Below are positions 1 to 7,878 of a DNA stretch of 64,000 bases, in pieces. The position numbers and the translations under genes were made by a program. The notes beneath the pieces are model-generated. The model was not told the origin of the DNA and did not search any database. It saw only the letters and a program-made list of their open reading frames with translations. The stretch covers positions 1-64,000 of the forward strand of contig CAXXWR010000003.1 of assembly GCA_963666805.2 (NCBI GenBank). The letters run 5' to 3'. Source of the stretch: Fusibacter sp963666805. GTDB lineage: Bacteria > Bacillota > Clostridia > Peptostreptococcales > Acidaminobacteraceae. Within the stretch, counting starts at the first letter, position 1, and every line of letters begins with the position of its first letter.

Positions 1-786
1 AAAATGGGATACTTCTCTCAAGAAATGGAACCTATTGATAACGACCAACTACGGGCCCTTGACTATATTAAAGAATCTGCAGAATTTGTTGAAAATGAAG
101 CCGGGTACCGATTAAGTGCGTCTCAATTGATGGAAACTTTTCTTTTCAGTTCAGATGCCCAATATACACCTGTCTCTAAGCTATCTGGAGGAGAAAGAAG
201 GCGATTACAACTTTTAAAAGTGCTCATTGACTCTCCAAATGTTCTTATTTTAGATGAACCTACTAATAATTTGGATTTAGATACACTCAAAGCATTAGAA
301 GACTATCTTGATAGCTTTATTGGCGTGGTACTATGTGTCTCACATGACCGCTATTTTTTAGACCGCATTGTAGATAGTATCTTTGCTTTTGAAGGTCATG
401 GTCATGTAGCCATTCATGCAGGAAACTACAGTCATTATATTGAAAGAACAGATGGTATCGCCATTCAAGAAAAACCGAACCCATCTTCTGAAACAAAAAC
501 AAAGACACCCGTTCATAAACAAGTGACAGAAAAAGAAAAGCCTTTAAAAATATCTTTTAAGGAACAAAAACTTTTAGAAACCCTTCCTCAAACGATTGAA
601 AAGCTTGAACGTCAATTAGAAACAATCGGTCAAGAAATGATCAATGCCTCAAGTGACTACCAAAAATTAAGTGAGCTTCAAGCCCAAAATGAAACAATCG
701 AAATGGCTTACCTCGAATCACTTGAGCAATACGAACAATTACAAGCGAAGTTAGAACAGATTAATCTTCAAAAATCATCACTGTAA
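1..786 (+). CDS. ABC-F family ATP-binding protein, C-terminal part (5' end cut by window)
   Basis: This is the second nucleotide-binding domain of an ABC-F protein, the soluble twin-ATPase class that acts on ribosomes as translation or antibiotic-protection factors. The frame is open from base 1, so the true start lies outside. The signature LSGGERRRLQ is near visible residue 60, Walker B with catalytic Glu (LILDEPTNNLDLD) near 81, and the H-loop (SHDRYFLD) near 113. After it comes a charged, Lys/Glu/Gln-rich tail predicted to form a coiled coil, as in Uup/YdiF-type members. There are no membrane segments, which separates it from transporter ATPases. A terminator follows 30 bases after the stop. 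The ABC-F assignment is confident; the sub-family is not decided. Confidence 0.85.
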   Translation, partial: KMGYFSQEMEPIDNDQLRALDYIKESAEFVENEAGYRLSASQLMETFLFSSDAQYTPVSKLSGGERRRLQLLKVLIDSPNVLILDEPTNNLDLDTLKALEDYLDSFIGVVLCVSHDRYFLDRIVDSIFAFEGHGHVAIHAGNYSHYIERTDGIAIQEKPNPSSETKTKTPVHKQVTEKEKPLKISFKEQKLLETLPQTIEKLERQLETIGQEMINASSDYQKLSELQAQNETIEMAYLESLEQYEQLQAKLEQINLQKSSL

Positions 787-815
787 TATTAAAACTCATC
801 TCTCTATCGTCAATC

Positions 816-860
816 AAAAAAGACTAGGACAAGTGATTGCAACTTGTCCTAGTCTTTTTT
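816..860. terminator. Bidirectional rho-independent terminator
   Basis: A 19-base stem (A-rich foot, then GACTAGGACAAGT and its complement) encloses a 7-base loop. There is a T run on the + side and an A run on the other, so it can end both the ABC-F gene and the convergent glutathione peroxidase gene. Confidence 0.9.
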
Positions 861-900
861 ATACGTGTAGTCTTTTACCCTTCTACAAATACATTCTTTA

Positions 901-1374
901 TTATAATAATGCTTTCACTTCAGCTTCAAAATCTTCTGGTTTTTTAGTTGGTGCAAATCTTTTAACTACGTTGCCGTCTTTATCCACTAAAAACTTTGTA
1001 AAATTCCATTTGATTTTATCGCCCAATATACCACCTTGTTCTTTTCTAAGATACTCAAAAACAGGATGAGCATTTGGACCATTCACATCAATCTTATTGA
1101 ACATTTGGAATGTTACACCATAATTAAGTGAACAAAAACCTTTGATATCTGATGCATCACCCGGTTCTTGATTCGCAAATTGATCACAAGGAAAACCTAA
1201 AATTTCTAACCCTTGATCGTGATATTTTTGATACAATGCTTCAAGTCCTTCATATTGAGGTGTTAAGCCACATTTACTCGCAGTGTTAACCACTAAAACG
1301 ACTTTTCCTTTGTATTGATCAAACTTAATATCTTCGCCATCTATTGATAGCGCATTTAAATCATAAAATCCCAT
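901..1374 (-). CDS. Glutathione peroxidase (thiol peroxidase, Cys type)
   Basis: This 157-residue protein has the normal length for the non-selenium glutathione/thioredoxin peroxidase family, which reduces H2O2 and organic hydroperoxides in the cytoplasm. The peroxidatic residue is a normal Cys (TASKCGLTPQY, Cys35) in the family's first motif. The FPCxQFxxQEPG block (about 61-71) and WNFTKFLVDKDG (about 127) supply the conserved Gln, Trp and Asn of the active site. In bacteria lacking glutathione the reductant is probably thioredoxin; that is family knowledge, not visible here. Its start lies 9 bases downstream of the OhrR-type gene, so the two form a peroxide-response operon. The RBS is AGGAG. 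Confidence 0.93.
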   Translation of the reverse strand: MGFYDLNALSIDGEDIKFDQYKGKVVLVVNTASKCGLTPQYEGLEALYQKYHDQGLEILGFPCDQFANQEPGDASDIKGFCSLNYGVTFQMFNKIDVNGPNAHPVFEYLRKEQGGILGDKIKWNFTKFLVDKDGNVVKRFAPTKKPEDFEAEVKALL

Positions 1375-1383
1375 TATATTCTC

Positions 1384-1824
1384 CTATTCTTCTCCATTTA
1401 ATAATTGAGTCAGTCTCGTTAATTCTTGTTTTAGACGATACGCATCTTCTAAGTCCAAACCAATTTCTTTAAAAATCCGAATGGGTACTTCTTTTGCATC
1501 TTCCTTCAAAGCCCTTCCCTTATCCGTTAATTTGACCAAGAGATTTCTTTCATCTTTTGAATCCCTCTGTCGCGTAATAAGATTCATCCCTTCAAGTCTT
1601 TTGAGCAAAGGCGTTAATGTGCCTGAATCCAAATAAAGTGCATTCCCTAATGCCTTTGAACTGATCGTTTCATACTCCCAAATGACCAGCATCGTAATAT
1701 ATTGTGTATAGGTGAGTCCTAGAGGATCCAGTAAAGGCTTGTACTTTTTAGTTAATGCTTTTGAACTTGCATAAAGTGTAAAACACAATTGATTCTCTAA
1801 TTTTAATTGTTCATAAGTACTCAT
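1384..1824 (-). CDS. ohrR: MarR-family organic peroxide sensor, OhrR type
   Basis: This is a 146-residue winged-helix repressor. The N-terminus (LENQLCFTLYAS) carries the single reactive Cys14 at the place where OhrR proteins sense organic hydroperoxides. LTYTQYITMLVIWE and the basic wing (RDSKDERNLLVKLT) match OhrR rather than generic MarR members. It is first in an operon with the glutathione peroxidase rather than the usual ohr gene. A perfect 14-base palindrome between promoter and start fits autoregulation. A C-terminal second Cys is absent, so this would be a one-Cys sensor. The start follows TAGGAG. OhrR identity is probable; general MarR family is certain. Confidence 0.85.
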   Translation of the reverse strand: MSTYEQLKLENQLCFTLYASSKALTKKYKPLLDPLGLTYTQYITMLVIWEYETISSKALGNALYLDSGTLTPLLKRLEGMNLITRQRDSKDERNLLVKLTDKGRALKEDAKEVPIRIFKEIGLDLEDAYRLKQELTRLTQLLNGEE

Positions 1825-1839
1825 GATATACTCCTAATT

Positions 1840-1892
1840 AATTGTGCACAATTGTTTTTTATTATCATAACTTATTTATACCCAACTGTCAA
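1840..1892 (-). promoter_or_regulatory. Promoter and palindromic operator of the ohrR-gpx operon
   Basis: On the minus strand a consensus -35 TTGACA (1887-1892) and -10 TATGAT (1864-1869) are separated by exactly 17 bases. A perfect palindrome AATTGTGCACAATT lies at 1840-1853, at or just past the expected transcription start. It has the AT-rich dyad form bound by OhrR/MarR proteins, so the operon is probably self-repressed. Confidence 0.75.
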
Positions 1893-1894
1893 GA

Positions 1895-1949
1895 AAAAAC
1901 CCATTGCGAGCAATTGATTTTTAAAAAAATGAATTGGCAATGGGTTTTT
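1895..1949. terminator. Terminator between the ABC exporter operon and ohrR
   Basis: The 13-base arms (AAAAACCCATTGC and its complement) enclose a long AT-rich loop. On the minus strand the arm ends in GGG followed by a T run. It lies 20 bases past the stop of the downstream ABC gene. Confidence 0.75.
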
Positions 1950-1969
1950 AATTTCTATTTGATTGTCAT

Positions 1970-3820
1970 TTAGCTGGCTTCATTGCCCTCAAATTGACTA
2001 TTGTAAAGTGATGCATAGAATCCATCTTGAGCAAGGAGTTCGGTATGCGTTCCTTGTTCGACAATATCACCATGATTCATCACTAAAATTAAATCTGCAT
2101 CTCTAATTGTAGATAATCTATGTGCAATGATGAAAGAGGTTCTCCCTTCCATTAAGCGTTCCATCGCCTCTTGAATTTGAACTTCTGTTCTGGTATCTAC
2201 TGAACTGGTTGCTTCATCCAAAATGAGTAAGCTTGGGTCAGCGAGAATAGCTCTGGCTATCGTTACAAGTTGTTTTTGACCTTGAGAGATATTGTTCCCA
2301 TCTTCATTAAGGACCAAATTATAACCACTTGGTAACATATGGACAAAAGAATCAACATGCGCTGCTTTAGCTGCTTCAATGACTTCGTCATCACTTGCAT
2401 TTAAGCGACCATAGCGAATATTTTCCATAATCGTTCCATTATAAAGCCATGTGTCTTGTAATACCATGCCAAAATTCTGTCTCAAATCCTCTCTCGTGAA
2501 ATCTCTGATATCATGTCCATCAATTTTGATAGCACCTGACTGAATATCATAGAAGCGCATTAAAAGTTTGACCATAGTGGTTTTCCCTGCACCTGTTGGC
2601 CCAACAATAGCGACCTTTTGACCCGGTTTTACTTTGACAGAGAAGTCATTGATAATAGTTTGTTCTGGGTTATAACCAAATTGAACATGATCAAAGAATA
2701 CTTCACCCTTAACCTGATCTACTTTTATTGGATTAGGATTTTCTTCAATTTCATTTTCCTCATCTAAAAATTCAAAAACACGTTCTGCCGCCGCTGCTGT
2801 TTGTTGTAAGACATTTGAAATGTTAGCAAGTTGAGTAATCGGTTGTGTAAATCTTCTAACATAAGTCATGAAGGCTTGAATATCACCAATTGTAATAATA
2901 CCTCGTCCTGCAAAAACAGTTCCTAATATACAAACCGCCACATAACCAAAGTTACTTACAATTTTCATAACTGGCATCATTAAACCTGATAAAAATTGTG
3001 ATTTCCAAGCGGTATGATAAAGTTTTTCATTGTGCTTATTAAATTCTTCAATACTTTTTTCTTCGCCATTAAAAGCTTTGACAATTAAATGACCACTGTA
3101 CATTTCTTCAATATGTCCGTTGACATTTCCAAGAAACTTTTGTTGATCTTTAAAATATTTTTGAGAATGTTTAACAATAATCATCACCAGTACCAAAGAA
3201 ATTGGAATAATGAGTAAAGCGATTAAAGTCATCCACCCACTTATTGAGAACATCATCACCAGTACACCTACAACTGTTGTCAAGGATGTAATGATTTGTG
3301 TTAAACTTTGATTTAGCGTTTGATTCACTGTATCAACATCATTTGTAATCCGTGATAAAACCTCTCCATAACTGGTTGTATCAAAATATTTAAGGGGCAT
3401 TTTATTAATCTTTTCTGAGATGTCTTTTCTCATTTGATAACTGACATCCATTGAAACGCCAGACATAATAAATCCCTGTAAATAACCAAAGAGCGCACTG
3501 ATAACGTATAGCCCCAGTAGGATCAGAACAATGTTCCCAACATATCCAAAATCAATACCTGAACTTGTGCCCGTAATCATCCCTAAAATACCTTCAACGA
3601 TCTTATCAGTGGCTTTTGCAAGAACTCTTGGTCCCACAATACCAAACGTTGCACTGACAATGGCAAAGATAATAACCATAATAATTTGAAGTTTATATTT
3701 AGACAAATAAGACAAGAGTCTTTTCATTGTTCCTTTAAAATTTTTAGCTTTAGCAGTTCCCATTGCTGGGCCATGAGGACCGCGTGGACCTCTTCTTATA
3801 TTCGATCTTCTTTCACTCAT
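1970..3820 (-). CDS. ABC exporter half-transporter with intact ATPase (heterodimer partner, TM288/BmrD-like)
   Basis: This 616-residue half-transporter has about six membrane helices (roughly residues 40-320) and then a nucleotide-binding domain. Walker A is GPTGAGKTT. The signature is an altered SQGQKQ instead of SGGQ. Walker B has the catalytic Glu (LLILDEATSS), and the H-loop is IIAHRLST. The N-terminus is Arg/Gly/Pro-rich (RRGPRGPHGP), as often seen in the clostridial half of such pairs. Its ATG overlaps the stop of the upstream partner by 4 bases, so the two are translationally coupled. The family exports drugs, lipids or peptides; the substrate cannot be read from sequence. Confidence 0.9.
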   Translation of the reverse strand: MSERRSNIRRGPRGPHGPAMGTAKAKNFKGTMKRLLSYLSKYKLQIIMVIIFAIVSATFGIVGPRVLAKATDKIVEGILGMITGTSSGIDFGYVGNIVLILLGLYVISALFGYLQGFIMSGVSMDVSYQMRKDISEKINKMPLKYFDTTSYGEVLSRITNDVDTVNQTLNQSLTQIITSLTTVVGVLVMMFSISGWMTLIALLIIPISLVLVMIIVKHSQKYFKDQQKFLGNVNGHIEEMYSGHLIVKAFNGEEKSIEEFNKHNEKLYHTAWKSQFLSGLMMPVMKIVSNFGYVAVCILGTVFAGRGIITIGDIQAFMTYVRRFTQPITQLANISNVLQQTAAAAERVFEFLDEENEIEENPNPIKVDQVKGEVFFDHVQFGYNPEQTIINDFSVKVKPGQKVAIVGPTGAGKTTMVKLLMRFYDIQSGAIKIDGHDIRDFTREDLRQNFGMVLQDTWLYNGTIMENIRYGRLNASDDEVIEAAKAAHVDSFVHMLPSGYNLVLNEDGNNISQGQKQLVTIARAILADPSLLILDEATSSVDTRTEVQIQEAMERLMEGRTSFIIAHRLSTIRDADLILVMNHGDIVEQGTHTELLAQDGFYASLYNSQFEGNEAS

Positions 3821-6012
3821 GATAACTCCTCCGCTGACAATTGAGAATAAGCAATCTCTTGGTAAGTTTTACATGTTTTCATTAATACATCATGTGTCCC
3901 AATCCCTACCATTTTGCCATCATCTAAAACGATGATTTGCTCTGCATTTCTTATAGATGCTATCCTTTGGGCTACTAATAATACCGTTGAATCCCCTGTA
4001 TAGTCTTTTAAGGCTTTTCTAAGGGCCGCATCTGTTTTAAAATCGAGTGCTGAAAAACTATCATCGAAAATAAAGACTTTTGGTTTTTTAACTAAGGCTC
4101 TGGCAATTGAAAATCTTTGTTTTTGCCCTCCAGAGATGTTACCACCACCTTGAGCAATGTGATCTTTAATGCCTTTTTCTTTTTCATCTACAATTTCTTT
4201 CGCTTGAGCTACTTCAATTGCTTTCATGATTTCATCCTGAGTTGCATCTTCCTTAGCAAAAGTCATATTGCTTTCGATTGTTCCTGAAAAAAGAACAGAC
4301 TTTTGAGGGACATAGCCAATTAAATCTCTTAAATCATGTAACTTCATCTCTTTAATAGAAATACCATCTATTGTAATATCGCCACCTGTAGCATCATAAA
4401 AACGTGGAATCAAGTTGACCATTGTCGACTTACCTGAACCTGTAGAACCTATAATCGCAGTCGTTTGACCTGCTGGTGCAGTAAATGATAAGTCTTTCAA
4501 CATTTCTTCTTCAGCACCTGGAAATTTAAATGAAACATGTTTAAATTCCACATTTCCTGTCATTGATTGAGGTAATTGTTTTGGTGCTTTAGGATCTTTA
4601 ACAGTCGCTTCAGTTGCTAAAACATCTGCAATACGTCCTGCTGAAACGGAAGCTCTTGGAATCATAATAAACATAATAGATAGCATTAAGAAAGACATAA
4701 TGATTTGCATAGAATATTGCATAAAGGCTATCATATCACCAACTTGAAGTGCCGAATCTTGTATCTGATGAGCACCTACCCAAATAATGGCAAGTGACAC
4801 ACCATTCATGATTAAAGTCATTACTGGCATCATTACAATCATAATTCGGTTGACAAACAGATTATTTTCCATCAAATCTCTATTGGCATTATCAAAACGA
4901 TTTTCTTCAAAGTTTTGGGTATTAAAAGCTCTAATAACCATCATCCCTGTTAAATTTTCTCTCATAACGAGGTTAATTTTATCAACCAGTTGTTGTACGA
5001 TTTTAAACTTCGGTAAAACAATAGAGAAAAGTAAAGCAATAACGCCTAATAAAATAATAACAGCAAGTGCTATAATCCAAGACATAGAGGTGCTTTTTTC
5101 AATTGCTTTAACGACACCACCAATTCCCATGATTGGCGCGAATAAAAGCATTCTAATAATAATAACTAATAAGTTTTGTATTTGAGTAATATCATTGGTA
5201 CTTCTTGTAATAAGTGAGGCTGTTGAAAATTGATCTACTTCACGATTGGTGAACGTCGAGACTTTCTCAAAAATATCTTTTCTAAGATTTCTGCCTGTTC
5301 CTGCAGCAACACGTGATGCAATATAGCCTACAAGAATAGCTGCCATAGCACCTAAAATAGTAACAATTAGCATAATAAGTCCGATGTGTAAAATAAATTG
5401 ATTTTGAATATAATGTGTGTCAATATTGACAGCCTTATAAAATTCAAGTTGTGCCTGTGCACCTGATTGAATCAACATTGAATCTGACATATTAATAAAA
5501 TAAGCATTCATTTGATCTAACATTTGTGACTTTTGATCTTGTGACATCATCGCCAATTGACTAAGCATTTCTGGTGAGTCACTTGATAACTTGTTGTATG
5601 CCAATAAAACTTTAGACATCATGATTTCAAACTGATTGTCTATTTGATCAGAATCAGATGGGTAAATATGAGCGTAAAAAACATCTGGCATGTCCCCATC
5701 AAAATACTTTGACGCTTGTTTTCTAATTTGATTCGCTTCATCTAACTGGTTACTTGAATCAATTTTGACATAATGGCTTTCAAGAAGATTGGCATCCTCT
5801 TCGCTCAATAGATTAGTAAATGTCGTAAATTGCTCATCGGGGATATATAAAGGGTAAACTGTTTCAACACCGCTTTGTTGAACACCCACATTAACAAGAT
5901 CTGACATATAATCTGGCAAAGCCAATTCAGCCATAGCTTGTCCGTATAATAAAACGATTACTAAAAGTAATGGCAGAATATACGGTTTTAAATAACGTAT
6001 TAATTTATGCAT
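3817..6012 (-). CDS. ABC exporter half-transporter with degenerate ATPase and large extracellular insert (TM287-like)
   Basis: This is a 731-residue partner of the following gene. TM1 (about 12-30) is followed by about 170 hydrophilic residues, rich in Asp, Gln and Ser, before the next helix near 205. This is an extracytoplasmic domain absent from ordinary half-transporters. The nucleotide-binding domain has Walker A GSTGSGKST and signature SGGQKQR, but Walker B ends in Asp (FIFDDSFSALD) in place of the catalytic Glu. That is the hallmark of the non-hydrolysing site in heterodimeric exporters such as TM287/288 and BmrCD. AAGGAGG precedes the start. The role of the ectodomain is unknown. Confidence 0.9.
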   Translation of the reverse strand: MHKLIRYLKPYILPLLLVIVLLYGQAMAELALPDYMSDLVNVGVQQSGVETVYPLYIPDEQFTTFTNLLSEEDANLLESHYVKIDSSNQLDEANQIRKQASKYFDGDMPDVFYAHIYPSDSDQIDNQFEIMMSKVLLAYNKLSSDSPEMLSQLAMMSQDQKSQMLDQMNAYFINMSDSMLIQSGAQAQLEFYKAVNIDTHYIQNQFILHIGLIMLIVTILGAMAAILVGYIASRVAAGTGRNLRKDIFEKVSTFTNREVDQFSTASLITRSTNDITQIQNLLVIIIRMLLFAPIMGIGGVVKAIEKSTSMSWIIALAVIILLGVIALLFSIVLPKFKIVQQLVDKINLVMRENLTGMMVIRAFNTQNFEENRFDNANRDLMENNLFVNRIMIVMMPVMTLIMNGVSLAIIWVGAHQIQDSALQVGDMIAFMQYSMQIIMSFLMLSIMFIMIPRASVSAGRIADVLATEATVKDPKAPKQLPQSMTGNVEFKHVSFKFPGAEEEMLKDLSFTAPAGQTTAIIGSTGSGKSTMVNLIPRFYDATGGDITIDGISIKEMKLHDLRDLIGYVPQKSVLFSGTIESNMTFAKEDATQDEIMKAIEVAQAKEIVDEKEKGIKDHIAQGGGNISGGQKQRFSIARALVKKPKVFIFDDSFSALDFKTDAALRKALKDYTGDSTVLLVAQRIASIRNAEQIIVLDDGKMVGIGTHDVLMKTCKTYQEIAYSQLSAEELS

Positions 6013-6043
6013 TTTTCCTCCTTATTCTTTTCAGTATAAAACT

Positions 6044-6072
6044 ATAATAGCGGGAAGTTATTAAAAGTTAAA
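6044..6072 (-). promoter_or_regulatory. Promoter of the ABC exporter pair
   Basis: On the minus strand TTTAAC (6067-6072) and TATTAT (6044-6049) are separated by 17 bases, about 30 bases before the ATG. I see no convincing operator beside it. Confidence 0.5.
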
Positions 6073-6122
6073 GATATAATTCCTAACAACTTCTAAAAAA
6101 TATGTGAACGTTTTGTGAATAT

Positions 6123-6149
6123 AAAAAAAGAGTCTCCAAAAAGACTCTT
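6123..6149 (-). terminator. Terminator of the RMD1-like/EAL/FMN-dehydrogenase operon
   Basis: The 8-base arms (AAGAGTCT/AGACTCTT) have a 6-base loop, followed on the minus strand by seven Ts, 35 bases past the FMN dehydrogenase stop. Confidence 0.85.
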
Positions 6150-6184
6150 CTATTATCATTACATTCATCATTGCTCTGAAATAA

Positions 6185-7207
6185 CTATTTTAAGTAGTCA
6201 ATCTTAGATTCATTAATATCGTCAAGTGTTGCACAGCCTGTCATCACCATGGCACTTACGAGCTCTTCTTTAATCTTATTGATATAAAGTGTCACGCCTT
6301 CAGCACCACCCCCGTAGATAGCTGTAGCAAAAGGTCTTGCAATAAGTACTGCATCAGCCCCCATTGCAATCATTTTAAAGACATCTAATCCTGATCGAAT
6401 ACCCCCGTCAATAAACACTTTTGTTTGACCATGAACGGCATTTAATATTTCTGGAAGAACACTCACAGTAGAAGGCGTTTCATCTAGTACACGCCCACCA
6501 TGATTGGAAACGATAATGCCATAAGCTCCCGCCTCAACAGCACTTAACGCTCCTTCAACCGTCATAATCCCCTTCACAATAAAAGGCAATTGGGTCATTT
6601 TGACAATTTCTTTTAAATCACTTACTGACTTAGGTGAGACCGGTTTTCCCTGCATCGCTAAAATGGTTAATCCTGCTGCATCTACATCCATAGCAATAGC
6701 ATGAGCACCAGAAGCCTCAGCCATCTTTATTTTCTCTTCAATTAATTCAATCTCCCAAGGTTTAATGGTTGGAACACCTTTACCACCAACAGCTTTAATC
6801 GCATCAATTGTCCCCTTAAAAACATCATCTTTAACTCCATCACCTGTAAAACCCAGTGTACCTGCTTCACAACACCCCTTGACCAAGGCTTCAGAATAAG
6901 TTAAATCATTATAAAGTGTACTATAATGCAAATTCACCGCCCCTACTGGTCCAGCAAATACAGGTAACGAATAGGTTTGATTAAACAGTGACACCTCTGT
7001 TGAAACAGCTTGTGGTTCATATAGGGTATTCATTTTGAGGGCAATTTTTTTTATATCTTCATAGTTTCTAATAAAACCAATGCCCGTTCCCTTTCCACCA
7101 GGTCCTGGAATAACGCCTCTACAGGCACGACCATTACATTCAGGGCATACCTTACAGTGATCTCCAATTGTTTTTTTAGCATGTTCTACTACGTCCTTAT
7201 ACTCCAT
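6185..7207 (-). CDS. FMN-dependent alpha-hydroxy-acid dehydrogenase family protein with N-terminal Cys motif
   Basis: This 340-residue TIM-barrel flavoenzyme belongs to the lactate oxidase/glycolate oxidase family, which oxidises 2-hydroxyacids using FMN. The active-site block SNHGGRVLD holds the catalytic His (236), with Lys212 in FIVKGI. DGGIRSGLDVFKMIAMGADAV (from 267) binds the FMN phosphate. Unusually, the first 30 residues hold four Cys (18, 21, 24 and 29: CKVCPECNGRAC) in a possible metal or Fe-S motif not found in classical members. The protein is shorter than typical ones. It is last in the operon, 11 bases after the XRE gene, with RBS AAGGAG. The substrate is unknown; lactate-type is a guess. 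Confidence 0.8.
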   Translation of the reverse strand: MEYKDVVEHAKKTIGDHCKVCPECNGRACRGVIPGPGGKGTGIGFIRNYEDIKKIALKMNTLYEPQAVSTEVSLFNQTYSLPVFAGPVGAVNLHYSTLYNDLTYSEALVKGCCEAGTLGFTGDGVKDDVFKGTIDAIKAVGGKGVPTIKPWEIELIEEKIKMAEASGAHAIAMDVDAAGLTILAMQGKPVSPKSVSDLKEIVKMTQLPFIVKGIMTVEGALSAVEAGAYGIIVSNHGGRVLDETPSTVSVLPEILNAVHGQTKVFIDGGIRSGLDVFKMIAMGADAVLIARPFATAIYGGGAEGVTLYINKIKEELVSAMVMTGCATLDDINESKIDYLK

Positions 7208-7218
7208 CTTAGACTCCT

Positions 7219-7878
7219 TTACAAATCAAACTGTACAGAAAGACACTTACCCATAATTTCAACTTGACGTTTATCAACCACCGATCCATTCACATAATAT
7301 TGTTCCGCTGAATGGTGGCTTAATTTTGCAATTTTCCGTTTACCTTCCTGCTGAATCAAATAAACGGCATTATTGTGAAAATCAAAGACTTTTGAAATCA
7401 AGATTTCATCTCCACGCATTATGCGAGAGTTTGGCACATCAACTTGTCCGACTTTCACAATCAACAACTTATCGCCATTATAGCCTAACACCTTCCCCTC
7501 TATCACAGGATATGATCGAGAACCAACTGTTTTCCACGTTAAGATATCTATAATAGGCACTTCTTTTATAAGCTGTGAAAGCGCAGACTTCCATCCTTCA
7601 TTAGGATTTAAAGGGGCCTTAGGTGCCGAAACAGATTGTTTCATTTTAATTTGAGGTGCTTTTGTTTCATTTGATCCTTCTGTATTTTCCGTTAGGCCTA
7701 CCATTTGATTACCAAGAACCTTAAGTATCTTTTCAGCCATTTTTTCATTAATTACTTTTTTTCCTGATTCAACTTGCATGATATAAGATACTTGAAGGCC
7801 ACATTTTTTAGCCAATTCTTTTTCTGATAATTTTGCTTTGATTCTTGCTGTTTTTATTTGTTCTGCAATGCGATTCAT
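7219..7878 (-). CDS. XRE-family transcriptional regulator with unknown C-terminal domain
   Basis: This 219-residue protein has an N-terminal Cro/C1-type helix-turn-helix (about 3-57: IKTARIKAKLSEKELAKKCG, then the recognition region SYIMQVESGKK). A Lys/Pro-rich linker follows, then about 110 residues rich in beta-type sequence (VIEGKVLGYNGDKLLIVKVG) with no family I recognise. It resembles an archaeal MBF1-like layout, but I would not claim that. Its ATG overlaps the stop of the c-di-GMP gene (ATGA) and GAGGAGG precedes it, so expression is coupled. It may regulate this operon, though no operator was identified. Confidence 0.75.
   Translation of the reverse strand: MNRIAEQIKTARIKAKLSEKELAKKCGLQVSYIMQVESGKKVINEKMAEKILKVLGNQMVGLTENTEGSNETKAPQIKMKQSVSAPKAPLNPNEGWKSALSQLIKEVPIIDILTWKTVGSRSYPVIEGKVLGYNGDKLLIVKVGQVDVPNSRIMRGDEILISKVFDFHNNAVYLIQQEGKRKIAKLSHHSAEQYYVNGSVVDKRQVEIMGKCLSVQFDL

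Noticed and set aside
4787..5185. Open frame of 132 codons opposite the ABC exporter gene
   Set aside because: It is the antisense shadow of the transmembrane region of the real gene, with no RBS or family similarity.
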